In this document: piece by piece, positions 27,155-36,301 of the stretch
Layout: each line of letters opens with the position of its first letter
How positions within the stretch are numbered: the first letter of the stretch is position 1
Source: Haloarcula sp. CBA1129
GTDB lineage: Archaea; Halobacteriota; Halobacteria; Halobacteriales; Haloarculaceae
Reading direction: 5' to 3'
DNA: 64,000 nucleotides
NCBI RefSeq assembly: GCF_008729015.1
Contig: NZ_RKSM01000001.1
Span: 1-64,000, forward strand
Notes under the pieces: model-generated
The model's input: only the letters and a program-made list of their open reading frames with translations
Databases searched by the model: none
Told to the model about the DNA's origin: nothing
Program-made: the position numbers and the translations under genes

Positions 27155-30100
27155 TCACACCGACCGTTGGGCCGTCGCTGTGTCTGTGAGTTGTTCGGCG
27201 ACGACCTCGATGGGATGGGGCGGAATCTCCTCGACGCCGTCGCGGTCGCCCAACTGCGAGCGGCAGGACCCGCCCGGCGCGACGACGCGGTCGCCATCGC
27301 TCTCGTCGACTTTGTCGAACAGCAGTCGCCCGATAGTTTTCGAGAGGTCGTAGTGCTCGTCGTGGTACCCGAAGCTGCCGGCCATGCCACAGCACGTCGA
27401 GTCCAGCGGGTCGACGTCGTAGCCGACGCGGCGCATGACGCCGACAGCGTGGTGGTCCTTGTTGGTCCCTTTCTGGTTGCAGTGGCCGTGATAGCTGACT
27501 GACCCGGCAGTCCCGAGTGACCTGTCTTCGACCGGCAGCGCGTCGTCGAGCCGGAACGTATCGAGGTACTCCAGCACGCCGTAGGCGCTGTCGGCCACCT
27601 GCGAGACCGCAGGGCCATCGAGCAGGTCGCGGTATTCGTCCTGAAACATCACGGCGTCGGAGGGCTCGACGAACACGACGTCCCACCCCTCCGCGACCCG
27701 GTCCGACAGACGGGTCGTGTTCGTTTCGGCCCGTTCGCGCGCGAGATCCAGCATCCCGGTGGAGTACGCCGCTCGCCCCGACGGCGCGGTGTCGTCCGCG
27801 ATGGTGACGTGAACGCCCGCGGCTTCGAGCGTTTCGATGGCGGCCTTACCGGCAGCCGGGTACGAGTAGTTCGTGTACGTGTCGGGAAACAGCAGGACTT
27901 TCCGGTCGGCCTCGGCCTGTGAGACGGTCGAGCCCCCGCGGGCGTCGAACCAGTCCTGCAGCGTCTCGCGACGGAAGGGAGGGAGGTCGCGCTCCGGCGC
28001 GATGCCGAACAGTTTCTGCATGACGACACGCGCGCCCGGAATAGCTGTTGCCCAGTTCGAGACTGGGGCCAGCGCTGATCCAATCTTCGAGGCCGTATCG
28101 ATGTTGGCGAACAGGCGCTCCCGGCGGCTGGCTCCCTCCGCCTCGTGGTGCTGGTGTTTCAGTTCGGTCTTGAGTTTCGCCATGTCGACACCGGTCGGGC
28201 AGTCGCTCTTGCAGCCCTTGCAGCCGACACAGAGGTCGAGCACTTCCTCCTGAAAGCGGTCGGAGTGCATCTCATCTTCGTCTAAGTCGCCGCTGATGGC
28301 CGACCGGAGGAGGTTCGCACGGCCCCGCGTTGTCTGGACCTCTTCTTCCGAGGCGCGGTAGGTAGGACACATGACGTCCCCGTCGGTCTGGCGGCAGGTT
28401 CCACAGCCGTTACACAGTTCGACGAGCTCCGAGAAGCCGCCCTCGTCCTCGAAATCGAGCGTCGTCTGTGGCTCCAAGGACTGGTAGTCCGGGCCATAGC
28501 GGAGGTTCTCGCGCATGTCCGCGCCGACGCCGCGGTCGGCGTCAGGGCCGATATCCGCCGGCCCCTCGCGGTAGACGACGTTACCCGGGTGCATCCACCA
28601 CTGCGGGTCGAAGGCTGTCTTGACCTCCTTGAACGCGTCCCAGAGCGTCTCGCCATACATCTTGGGAGTGAACTCCGTCCGGGCCATCCCGTCGCCGTGC
28701 TCGCCAGAGAACGACCCGTTGTGTTCCAGCACGAGGTCGGTCACGTCGTCGGTGATAGAGTGCATGTCCTCGATGCCCGACATCTCTTTCAGATTGAGAA
28801 TCGGGCGGATATGCAGCGTCCCGGAACCGGCGTGAGCGAAGTACGCGGCGGACGTGTCGTGGTCGGCCAGCACGTCCTCGAACTTGTCGACGTACTCGGC
28901 CAGTTCGGCGGGCGGAACCGTCGCGTCCTCGATAAACGGGTACGGCTTGGGATCGCCGTCCATTGACATCAGGAGCGGAATCGCCGCTTTGCGGAGCTTC
29001 CAGAGGTCGGCTTGGTCGGCCTCGGTGTAGGCCTCGACCACGTCGAAGGCTTCCCCGTCGTCGACGAACCGCTCGGTGGTCCGCGCGATGGCCGCCTCGA
29101 AGTCGTCGTGCAGTTCCGAGTCGTATTCCAGCATCAGCGCGGCCGCCGCCCGCTCTGGAATCGGGTCGACGTACTCGGCGTAGCCGTCGGAGCCGGCCGC
29201 CAGCCTGAACACCTCGTCGTCCATCAGTTCGACGGCGCTGACGTCGTAGTCGAGCGCGACCGGGACGGCCTTCATCGCGTCCGCGAGCGTGTCGAAGCAG
29301 TACAGCGCCAGCGCGGTCTCCTCGGGGACGGTCACGAGCGAGAGCTCGGCCTCGACGATGACGCCCAGCGTTCCCTCGCTGCCGACGAACAGTTTCGCGA
29401 GGTTCAGCACCCGCTCGCCGTCGTCGTTCTCGTAGACGACGCGGTCGAGATTGTAGCCCGACACCCGGCGCTTGAGGTCCGGATACCGCGCTTCGATCTC
29501 GTCGGCGTTCTCCTCGACGACTTCGCGGACCGTCCGATAGATCTCGGCTTCGCGGTCGTCCTTGCCCACGATGTCGTCCCACTCCGGCGAGTCGATGACG
29601 ACCTCGCGGGCGTGGATGAGCGAGCCGTCCGAGAGGACGGCCTTCACCGCGTCGGTGTAGGCGTCGGTGATGCCATACCGGACTGAGTGTGCGCCGGTGG
29701 AGTTGTTTCCGATGCCGCCGCCGACAGTGGCGCGGTTCGACGACGCCGGGTCCGGGGCGAACTTCAGGCCGTAGTCGGCTAAGGCGTCGTCTAAGTCGTC
29801 CTGCACCACCCCCGGCTGGATATGTGCGGTCTGCTCGTCCGGCCGGACATCGAGGATATCGTCCATGTGTCGGGACATATCTAGGACGACACAGCCCGGT
29901 CCGACGGTCTGTCCAGCGAGCGACGACCCGGTGCCACGGGGCAGTATCGGAACACCGTGGTTCGTTGCCACCGCGACAGCTGCCTGCACGTCGCTGACAT
30001 CGGTCGGATACACGACCCCGGCCGGCTCGGCGCGGTAGATGCTCCCGTCTGTCGCGTACAGAACCCGGGCGTATTCGTCGAATTCGACCCCACCCGAGAC

Positions 30101-30205
30101 CTGTGAACGAAGCGCCTCTGCTAGGTCCCGATACGCGTCAACGTCCGGTCGACTCAGGTCCAGTTCCTGTGCCGACCAAGTGTCTTCGACGTTTTCGATC
30201 GCCAT
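27155..30205 (-). CDS. FAD-linked oxidase with Fe-S/CCG C-terminus (D-lactate/glycolate type)
   Basis: 1016-residue flavoprotein. The N-terminal FAD_binding_4 domain shows LPRGTGSSLAGQ and VGGGIGNNSTG, and the FAD-oxidase C domain has FSGEHGDGM. Two 4Fe-4S motifs follow (CNGCGTCRQTDGDVMCP and CVGCKGCKSDCP), then CCG-type cysteine motifs (LDSTCCGMAGSFG). This GlpC/GlcD/Dld fusion oxidises D-2-hydroxy acids such as D-lactate or glycolate and passes electrons to the membrane. A minus-strand TATA box (TTTAAT, 30229-30234) is 27 bases before the ATG. The nearby LarA-like and glyoxalase-like genes are consistent with lactate. Confidence 0.88.
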   Translation of the reverse strand: MAIENVEDTWSAQELDLSRPDVDAYRDLAEALRSQVSGGVEFDEYARVLYATDGSIYRAEPAGVVYPTDVSDVQAAVAVATNHGVPILPRGTGSSLAGQTVGPGCVVLDMSRHMDDILDVRPDEQTAHIQPGVVQDDLDDALADYGLKFAPDPASSNRATVGGGIGNNSTGAHSVRYGITDAYTDAVKAVLSDGSLIHAREVVIDSPEWDDIVGKDDREAEIYRTVREVVEENADEIEARYPDLKRRVSGYNLDRVVYENDDGERVLNLAKLFVGSEGTLGVIVEAELSLVTVPEETALALYCFDTLADAMKAVPVALDYDVSAVELMDDEVFRLAAGSDGYAEYVDPIPERAAAALMLEYDSELHDDFEAAIARTTERFVDDGEAFDVVEAYTEADQADLWKLRKAAIPLLMSMDGDPKPYPFIEDATVPPAELAEYVDKFEDVLADHDTSAAYFAHAGSGTLHIRPILNLKEMSGIEDMHSITDDVTDLVLEHNGSFSGEHGDGMARTEFTPKMYGETLWDAFKEVKTAFDPQWWMHPGNVVYREGPADIGPDADRGVGADMRENLRYGPDYQSLEPQTTLDFEDEGGFSELVELCNGCGTCRQTDGDVMCPTYRASEEEVQTTRGRANLLRSAISGDLDEDEMHSDRFQEEVLDLCVGCKGCKSDCPTGVDMAKLKTELKHQHHEAEGASRRERLFANIDTASKIGSALAPVSNWATAIPGARVVMQKLFGIAPERDLPPFRRETLQDWFDARGGSTVSQAEADRKVLLFPDTYTNYSYPAAGKAAIETLEAAGVHVTIADDTAPSGRAAYSTGMLDLARERAETNTTRLSDRVAEGWDVVFVEPSDAVMFQDEYRDLLDGPAVSQVADSAYGVLEYLDTFRLDDALPVEDRSLGTAGSVSYHGHCNQKGTNKDHHAVGVMRRVGYDVDPLDSTCCGMAGSFGYHDEHYDLSKTIGRLLFDKVDESDGDRVVAPGGSCRSQLGDRDGVEEIPPHPIEVVAEQLTDTATAQRSV

Positions 30206-30307
30206 ACGAGCATTCAGAAGTAATAATCATTAAAGTCTGTGGCATGCGGTCACAATTCGCTTCGGACAGCCCACCAGCTATTTGCCTCAGGGCAGTGGAA
30301 GCGATGC

Positions 30308-30688
30308 ATGGGCAACGCAAGCATACTCCACATGTGCCTGAACGTGGCCGACGCCACAGAATCGATCGCGTTCTACGAACAGTTCGGCTTCGAGGAGTCT
30401 TGGCAGTTCACCACGCCGGACGGCGAGACGACCAACTACTACGTGGCCGACGACAACGGCGTCGAACTGCAACTCTCGGAGACCGAGGCCGAGACGAGTT
30501 TCGAGATGGGCAGCGGCTGGGACCACCTCGCGCTCGGCGTGGACGACGTCGACGCGACAGTCGAGCGTATCGACCACCACGGCGTCGTCAAAGAGCCGGG
30601 CCCACAGCCGGAAGCCGGCGCGTACACGGCTTTCGTCGCGGATCCCGACGGCCATCACGTCGAACTCATCGAACCGCTGGAAGACTGA
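30308..30688 (+). CDS. Glyoxalase/VOC-fold protein
   Basis: 126-residue vicinal-oxygen-chelate protein. Candidate metal ligands are H8 in ILHMC, Glu in GVELQL, His in WDHLAL and Glu in HVELIEP, the glyoxalase I pattern. It resembles lactoylglutathione lyase, but haloarchaea lack glutathione, so the thiol partner or substrate is unknown. The start at 30308 (MGNASILH) is preferred over an upstream in-frame codon at 30239; a CTATTTGCC box is 26 bases upstream. It is divergent from the FAD/Fe-S dehydrogenase. Confidence 0.82.
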   Translation: MGNASILHMCLNVADATESIAFYEQFGFEESWQFTTPDGETTNYYVADDNGVELQLSETEAETSFEMGSGWDHLALGVDDVDATVERIDHHGVVKEPGPQPEAGAYTAFVADPDGHHVELIEPLED

Positions 30689-30765
30689 ACCGTTCGAAGG
30701 CTGTAGTGCTCAAAAGCTGAACCGCACCCACGGTGTTTCGAATGGCGAAATGCTGGGTCCGACCG

Positions 30766-32073
30766 TCAGTTCCCGACAGCCGTCGCACGCTCGACGATGT
30801 CAGCGCCGTACATCTCCTCTAGCTCTTCGTGCTGGTCCGGCCGGTGCTCGTACACGTCCTGAAACAGCGTGATGGGCGTCTGGGCGGCCTGATAGGTGGC
30901 CTCGTCCCACATCCGGTCCTTGCTGATATCCACTTCGACGCCGTCGATGACCAGCGTGGCGGCCTGAGTCATCGCGATGGCTCCCTTACCGGCCTCCTTG
31001 GCGGCCTCGAACTCCTCCATCGAGTCGACGATGTCGTTCATGCTGGGGATGTACGCGGTCCTGTCGAGCAGTTCCTCGGTGAGTTCACCCTCGTCGAGTT
31101 CAAGTCGCTCACCGCCTGCCTCCAGAACGTAGCCGCCCTCGCCGTCCGCCGAAAGTGAGAGGTCGTCGCCGTCGTACACCTGCGTGCCGTCTTCCTGTTC
31201 GAGTTCGACCTCTTGGCCGCCGACTTCGAGCAGCCAGCTACCGGTTTTGGGCGGGAGCGGGGCCGTGTTCGCCTCGACGACCTGACCTGGCGTCAGCGAC
31301 CAGATGCCGGTCATCCCCTTCGCGCGGTTGTCCTGCATCCGTTCGCGGTACCCCGCCACGTCGCGGATGTCGTCGTAAGGGCCGTCGACGGCGATGAGGC
31401 CCGCGGCGCTGGCTCCCCGGGAGGTGTTGTGCCGCAGTTCGGGCCACGGCGGGAGTTCGCCGGTGGGGGTCATCGCGCGCATGTCCTTCGTGTAGTCGAC
31501 TTCGCCGTCGACCAGCAGGAACATGCGTTCGAGGTTGTTCGAAGGCTTGCCCATCTCGTCTCGCAGGTCGCCCATCGCCAGTTCGGCCTCGCCGCTCTCG
31601 ACGATAACCGACATCGAGAGGCTCCCCTCTTCGAGCCCATGCTCGTGCTCGATGATGGTGAAGAACTCATCGGCCTTCTTCCAGTCGTCGATGTCGCCGA
31701 CCTCCGGGATGACGAACCCGTCGATGTGTTCAACAGCGCCGTTGTCGGGGTCTGTGATTTCCAGCATCTGCTGGAACCCCTGATACCGGGTCGTCGGCGA
31801 CTCGCGGTGCCAGACGACGCGCGGGTGGATCTCGCCGGGGAACTCAGCGCCCTGTTCGGCGACGACTTCGATGATGTTCTCGACGCCCTCCTCGCGCATG
31901 TTCGGTGCGGTCGCGTCCTCGTTGTCCGGGACCCAGACGTCCGGGGCCTGCAGGCCACGGAGTTGGCCCGCGCTTCGCAGCATCTTCGCGGAGTCCTCTT
32001 CCCCGTCGACGGCTGTCGGGGAGGTAAAGAACGTTCTGACGAACTCGCGGTCGTAGTGTCGCGTCACACTCAT
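30766..32073 (-). CDS. aceB: Malate synthase, haloarchaeal isoform H
   Basis: Condenses glyoxylate with acetyl-CoA to malate. 435 residues, like the small malate synthase described in Haloferax volcanii, and much shorter than bacterial A and G isoforms. VWVPDNEDATAPN, VVWHRESP and the region around MWDEATYQ (catalytic Asp) match it. An insertion (about 270-330, GGQEVELEQEDG...) is acidic. No isocitrate lyase gene is adjacent, as expected where the methylaspartate cycle supplies glyoxylate in Haloarcula. The promoter has a TATA box (32103-32111) and a TAGGAC palindrome; a divergent IclR regulator follows 414 bases away. Confidence 0.92.
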   Translation of the reverse strand: MSVTRHYDREFVRTFFTSPTAVDGEEDSAKMLRSAGQLRGLQAPDVWVPDNEDATAPNMREEGVENIIEVVAEQGAEFPGEIHPRVVWHRESPTTRYQGFQQMLEITDPDNGAVEHIDGFVIPEVGDIDDWKKADEFFTIIEHEHGLEEGSLSMSVIVESGEAELAMGDLRDEMGKPSNNLERMFLLVDGEVDYTKDMRAMTPTGELPPWPELRHNTSRGASAAGLIAVDGPYDDIRDVAGYRERMQDNRAKGMTGIWSLTPGQVVEANTAPLPPKTGSWLLEVGGQEVELEQEDGTQVYDGDDLSLSADGEGGYVLEAGGERLELDEGELTEELLDRTAYIPSMNDIVDSMEEFEAAKEAGKGAIAMTQAATLVIDGVEVDISKDRMWDEATYQAAQTPITLFQDVYEHRPDQHEELEEMYGADIVERATAVGN

Positions 32074-32487
32074 AACTCACCTCAAAAATCCCGACGGAAC
32101 CGCTTAAATCTACCGTCCACTGGCGACTGAAACCTCACTTAGGACTGTCGTCCTACCGTTTTTCGGGAAATTCGAAATCACGAAATATTCTCACTATATA
32201 ACCTTTCACTCCCTGCTCACCCAGCCTCCAAAGCGGTCGGCGGCACGTAACTGGTCTCTCGGTCTCCTGTGGCTGTTCGGTCGCCACGTCACAGCGATAC
32301 CGACGACTTCGGTCGCTGCTATCGCATCACTGGAGCCGGTCTTCCGTTTCGTCATTTCGAACGCTTGTGCCACCGAGGAGCTGTGTGACGCCCATGTCTC
32401 AGTATGCTCAGTCCCGGAAGCCAACGCAGAGCGGTTGTCACAGCCGATACGGCAATTTTATTCGAGCGGCACCAGAACTGGTGTCTA
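32074..32487. promoter_or_regulatory. Divergent promoter region, malate synthase/IclR regulator
   Basis: 414 bases with no supported gene. Malate synthase has a minus-strand TATA box at 32103-32111 and a perfect inverted repeat TAGGAC-TGTC-GTCCTA at 32140-32155. The regulator has an AATTTTATT box at 32454-32462, about 30 bases before its ATG. The palindrome is about 70 bases upstream of the predicted malate synthase start and could bind the IclR-type regulator. Confidence 0.5.
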
Positions 32488-33252
32488 ATGACACGGGCAA
32501 AAACGGACTCGGTCCGGGCGACGCAGACCTCGCTGGCAATACTCTCAGGAATCAAAGACCTCGGTGGGAGCGCCACGCTGGTCGAACTCGCTGACTCGCT
32601 GGAGCCGGCCAAGAGCACGATATACAAACATCTGGTAACGCTGGAAGACGAGGGGTTGGTCGTGGAACGGGACGGCGAGTACCACATCGGGCTCCGATGG
32701 CTGGAGTTCGGCGGCATCGCACAGCGATATGACGGCATCTACGAAGTGGCAAAGCCCGAAGTCAGACGGATGGCCGTCGAGACCGGCGAACTGGCGAACC
32801 TGATGATCGAAGAGCAGGGCTATGGCATCTACATCCATACGACCAGCGGCGATCAGGCGGTCGCGCTCGATACGCGCCTCGGGAAACGCATCCACCTCCA
32901 CAAGACCGCTATCGGCAAAGCGCTTCTGTCGAGTTTCGACGACGACCGGGTCGCGGAAATCATCGAGGCCCGCGGGCTCCCGGCTGAGACGGAACACACC
33001 ATCACAGACCGCGAGACGCTGTTTACGGAACTGGAGACCATTCGAGAACGGGGCGTCGCCGACGATACCGAGGAGCGGGTCGACGGGACCGGCTGCGTCG
33101 GGGTCCCTATCGACACCGGCGACCGCCGCGAGGCCGCCATCAGCATCACCGCACCCATCAACCGGTTGCAATCACCGGGCCGCAAAGCACACCTCATCGA
33201 TACGGTGCAACAGGCTGCCAACGTCATCGAGGTCAACTTGGCCCACGAATAA
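32488..33252 (+). CDS. IclR-family transcriptional regulator
   Basis: 254-residue IclR regulator. The N-terminal winged HTH reads LVELADSLEPAKSTIYKHL, and the C-terminal effector domain includes HLHKTAIGKALLSSF and ITDRETLFTELETIRERGVA. The start at 32488 (MTRAKTDS) is preferred over the upstream in-frame codon 32404, because of the TATA box about 30 bases upstream. It is divergent from malate synthase and the natural candidate to regulate it, perhaps in response to an acid intermediate of acetate metabolism. The effector is unknown. Confidence 0.88.
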   Translation: MTRAKTDSVRATQTSLAILSGIKDLGGSATLVELADSLEPAKSTIYKHLVTLEDEGLVVERDGEYHIGLRWLEFGGIAQRYDGIYEVAKPEVRRMAVETGELANLMIEEQGYGIYIHTTSGDQAVALDTRLGKRIHLHKTAIGKALLSSFDDDRVAEIIEARGLPAETEHTITDRETLFTELETIRERGVADDTEERVDGTGCVGVPIDTGDRREAAISITAPINRLQSPGRKAHLIDTVQQAANVIEVNLAHE

Positions 33253-33751
33253 CGACGCTGTCTGTTGTCTCGACGGATCTACCGAGTTCTGTCGTCTGCT
33301 GACCGGTACCGGGGAAGAATCTAATACCAGTACAGTTGTTATTCGATGACCGAGTAGCCGCTACCCGTAGTGGACAAGTCAGACTGTTGTAGGGATACCT
33401 TGCCATTAGTAGGCCCATATACGTCATCTGAGAGGGGTATCTACTATGTTTAGTAATAACCTCTCTCATTTGGGTGTAGAAAATCAAAAAGCGGCCCCAG
33501 ATATGTGAGTTGGAGTCTACATACCTATATTCTAGGCCCGCTATGCAGAAAATGGGGTTTATTTAGTTCCTTAACTCCCAGAATAGGACGCGAAAATGTA
33601 TAGAGTAGAGACAAATACCGATATGTGTGTGCATATAAATACGTCCTGATGCTACCTGTACCGATCTGGATCACGAGGCGCTATCGCTGGACGGTCCCCT
33701 CGCTCCCATTAGCCGATGTTGTCCGCAGGGATGTCCCTGTGGGGGCGACAA
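33253..33751. other. AT-rich intergenic region with imperfect hairpin
   Basis: 499 bases without a supported gene, AT-rich between about 33320 and 33650. It contains an imperfect inverted repeat with 17-base arms (33429-33445 and 33452-33468, 13 of 17 matching). The hairpin includes TACT-N6-AGTA, close to but not exactly the TACT-N7/8-GAGTA site of the haloarchaeal sugar regulator TrmB. Confidence 0.45.
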
Positions 33752-34087
33752 TCACCGGTAACACAGGCTCACAGCGAGGATGAGGAAGTACGTTATGAGC
33801 CCCCAGCACGCCGCGGCGACGATGACTGGACCCAGAAAGACTGCGAGTCCGCCAGCCCCTCCCACAAGCGCAATCGCCGACGCCGTCCGCACGCCGCGTC
33901 GCTCCCACAGCGACGCGACGGGTGTCTCGAGAACGAACAGCGCCTCGACACCCAGTGCGCCGGCCACGCCGACGGCCACAACGGACTTGGACCAGAGCGC
34001 CTCATGTGCACCTGTCTGCCATAGATACGCAACTAGTGCCAGTCCACAGAGCAGCGCAAACCCGGCATCGCGTCGGTAGTCGGGCAC
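33752..34087 (-). CDS. Small integral membrane protein, function unknown
   Basis: 111 residues with about four hydrophobic segments: FALLCGLALVAYLW, SVVAVGVAGALGVEALFVL, ASAIALVGGAGGLAVFLG and AACWGLITYFLILAVSL. Starts with GTG at 34087. There is no known family signature; the topology suggests a four-helix membrane protein. It is divergent from the GH13 gene at 34185, about 100 bases away. A role in its regulation or in envelope function cannot be inferred from the sequence. Confidence 0.65.
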   Translation of the reverse strand: MPDYRRDAGFALLCGLALVAYLWQTGAHEALWSKSVVAVGVAGALGVEALFVLETPVASLWERRGVRTASAIALVGGAGGLAVFLGPVIVAAACWGLITYFLILAVSLCYR

Positions 34088-34184
34088 AGAGGGGGTACAC
34101 GCCGTAGCCGGAAAGCGATGCTGCCGGCGACGGGACGTTCGCGGCTACCCCAAGTACAAAGACACTGTCAATCGCAGTGAACCT

Positions 34185-36176
34185 ATGCACCATCCTGGAC
34201 CGCCGCGGTTCGTGGCGACGGGTGACGAGGTCGAACTCGCGCCCCGCGACCCGGATCCGTCGGCGACCTACACTTGGCGACTAACGCAGGCACCGGAGCA
34301 ATCAACAGCATCGCTCGGAAACGACCCGGTCGAACACCTCGTCCCTGACGCACCGGGGAGATACGTCGTCCGCCTCACCGCACCGGACGGCGAGCACGAC
34401 CTCACTGTGCGTGCGTTCCCGGGGAGCCTCCAGCCGAGTAACACACACACATCCGGGCAATCTGGCGGTCACAGCGGCGGCGTCGCCAGCGGGCGAAGTG
34501 GTCCCGGCCGGAGCGGGAGCGGCGAGTATACACAGGGCGAGGACAGCAGCGACGGAGACGGCGGCGGCCAGCCGCGTCTGACTTTACGGCCGGCCATCGA
34601 GGGTGACGAGGCCGTGGTTCGGGCGGACTGCAGCCCTCACCCAGCGGGGACCGAGACCGCCGCCGACTTCGCCGTCGAGTTCCTGCTGGACGACCGCGAC
34701 GACATCGACGAGGACGCGGTAACCCGGGACGGGACGGCGCTCCGGATTCCGCTGGCTGCACTCTCGGAGCGAGTCCGCATCCATGCTGTCGCGGTCGGGG
34801 ACCACGGCTATAGCGTGCCCGACGCCGTCGAGTTCACCCGCACCGCGGGCGGCGTCGAAACGGTGACGAACGATGCAGGCGTTGCCGTTAGACGACCCTA
34901 CGATGCGCCTTCGTGGGCCGAGGAGTCGGTGATCTACGAGATTTACGTCCGCACGTTCGCCGGCGATAGCGACGAATCGCCCTTTGACGCGATAATCGAC
35001 CGTCTGGACTACCTCGACTCGCTCGGCGTCGACGCTATCTGGCTCACGCCGGTGTTACAGAACGACCACGCGCCCCACGGCTACAACATCACTGACTTCT
35101 TCGAAATCGCGTCTGATCTCGGCACCCGCGCGGACTACGAGCGGTTCATCGAGGCGGCCCACGACCGGGGGTTCAAGGTGCTATTCGACTTGGTCTGTAA
35201 CCACTCGGCGCGGACCCACCCCTACTTCGAGTCCGCCGTCGAAGGGCCGGACAGCGAATACCGGGACTGGTACGAGTGGCGGAGCGACACCGAACCGGAG
35301 ACGTACTTCGACTGGGAACACATCGCGAACTTCGACTTCGACCATCTGCCGGTCCGCCGGCACCTACTCGATGCGGTCGCCCAGTGGGCCGAACTGGTCG
35401 ACGGGTTCCGATGTGACATGGCTTGGGCGGTCCCGAACAGCTTCTGGCGCGAAATCCACGATTACTGCAAGGACCGCGACAGCGAGTTCCTGTTGCTTGA
35501 CGAGACGATTCCGTACATTCCCGACTTCCAGGCCGGGCTGTTCGATATGCACTTCGATTCGACGACCTACGCCGCGCTCCGACAGGTCGGGGGTGGCGGC
35601 GATGCCGAGGCTGTTCTTGACGCTATCGAGGGCCGAGCGGAAATCGGCTTCCCGGAGCACGCCTCGTTCATGCTGTACGCGGAGAACCACGACGAGACCC
35701 GCTATATCGTCGATTACGGGCGGGACGCTGCTGAGGCCGCCGCGGGCGCGCTGTTCACGCTCCCCGGCGCGCCGCTGCTGTATGCCGGCCAAGAGTTCGG
35801 CCAGCGCGGCCGGCGTGACGACCTCGCGTGGGACCATGCCGACGAGGCACTCCAGTCGTTCGTCAGTGACCTCTCGGCAGTCAGACACGAGCAGTCGGCG
35901 CTATCGGCCGATGCGGACCTCGTTCGAGTTCCGTATGAGGTTCGAGACGGCCCGTCCGACCGCGTCGTCGCGTACGCACGGACAACTACGGAGGACGCAG
36001 CCATCGTGGTGCTCAATTTCGGCAGTGAGCCGTCGACTGTCGGACTGCCGGCCGGGGCCGACGACACTGACCTCGTTTCCGGCGAGCACCGCGGGACCGC
36101 TGATGACGGTGAGGCGACTGTCACAGTCGATAGTGTGGGCGTGTTTCCGGCTACTGAGAGCGACCTGAACCAGTAG
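34185..36176 (+). CDS. GH13 family glycosidase (alpha-amylase type)
   Basis: 663 residues: an N-terminal beta-rich domain (about 1-85), a Gly/Ser-rich linker (about 85-130), a second beta domain, and the GH13 TIM barrel from about 245. Catalytic residues are D411 (nucleophile in GFRCDMAW), E440 (LLLDET) and D503 (NHDE). The region-I motif DLVCNH is also present. No signal peptide or Tat motif, so it is intracellular, in contrast to secreted haloarchaeal amylases. It probably hydrolyses alpha-1,4 glucans or maltodextrins. The double GH15 gene follows in the same direction, suggesting joint glucan breakdown. Confidence 0.88.
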   Translation: MHHPGPPRFVATGDEVELAPRDPDPSATYTWRLTQAPEQSTASLGNDPVEHLVPDAPGRYVVRLTAPDGEHDLTVRAFPGSLQPSNTHTSGQSGGHSGGVASGRSGPGRSGSGEYTQGEDSSDGDGGGQPRLTLRPAIEGDEAVVRADCSPHPAGTETAADFAVEFLLDDRDDIDEDAVTRDGTALRIPLAALSERVRIHAVAVGDHGYSVPDAVEFTRTAGGVETVTNDAGVAVRRPYDAPSWAEESVIYEIYVRTFAGDSDESPFDAIIDRLDYLDSLGVDAIWLTPVLQNDHAPHGYNITDFFEIASDLGTRADYERFIEAAHDRGFKVLFDLVCNHSARTHPYFESAVEGPDSEYRDWYEWRSDTEPETYFDWEHIANFDFDHLPVRRHLLDAVAQWAELVDGFRCDMAWAVPNSFWREIHDYCKDRDSEFLLLDETIPYIPDFQAGLFDMHFDSTTYAALRQVGGGGDAEAVLDAIEGRAEIGFPEHASFMLYAENHDETRYIVDYGRDAAEAAAGALFTLPGAPLLYAGQEFGQRGRRDDLAWDHADEALQSFVSDLSAVRHEQSALSADADLVRVPYEVRDGPSDRVVAYARTTTEDAAIVVLNFGSEPSTVGLPAGADDTDLVSGEHRGTADDGEATVTVDSVGVFPATESDLNQ

Positions 36177-36272
36177 TCCGAGGGGCGGGGGCGTGTAGCA
36201 TTAGCGGCCCCGTTTCCTCGGCATATGGAGTCACTCCCCCGAAGTATCACTAATTTGTCCGAACCACAGGAG

Positions 36273-36279
36273 TTTATAG
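36273..36279 (+). promoter_or_regulatory. TATA box of the double GH15 gene
   Basis: TTTATAG about 26-27 bases before the ATG at 36302, so the gene likely has its own leaderless transcript beside any read-through from the GH13 gene. Confidence 0.55.
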
Positions 36280-36301
36280 AGAGTGGTCTGCTTTGATGTG
36301 T

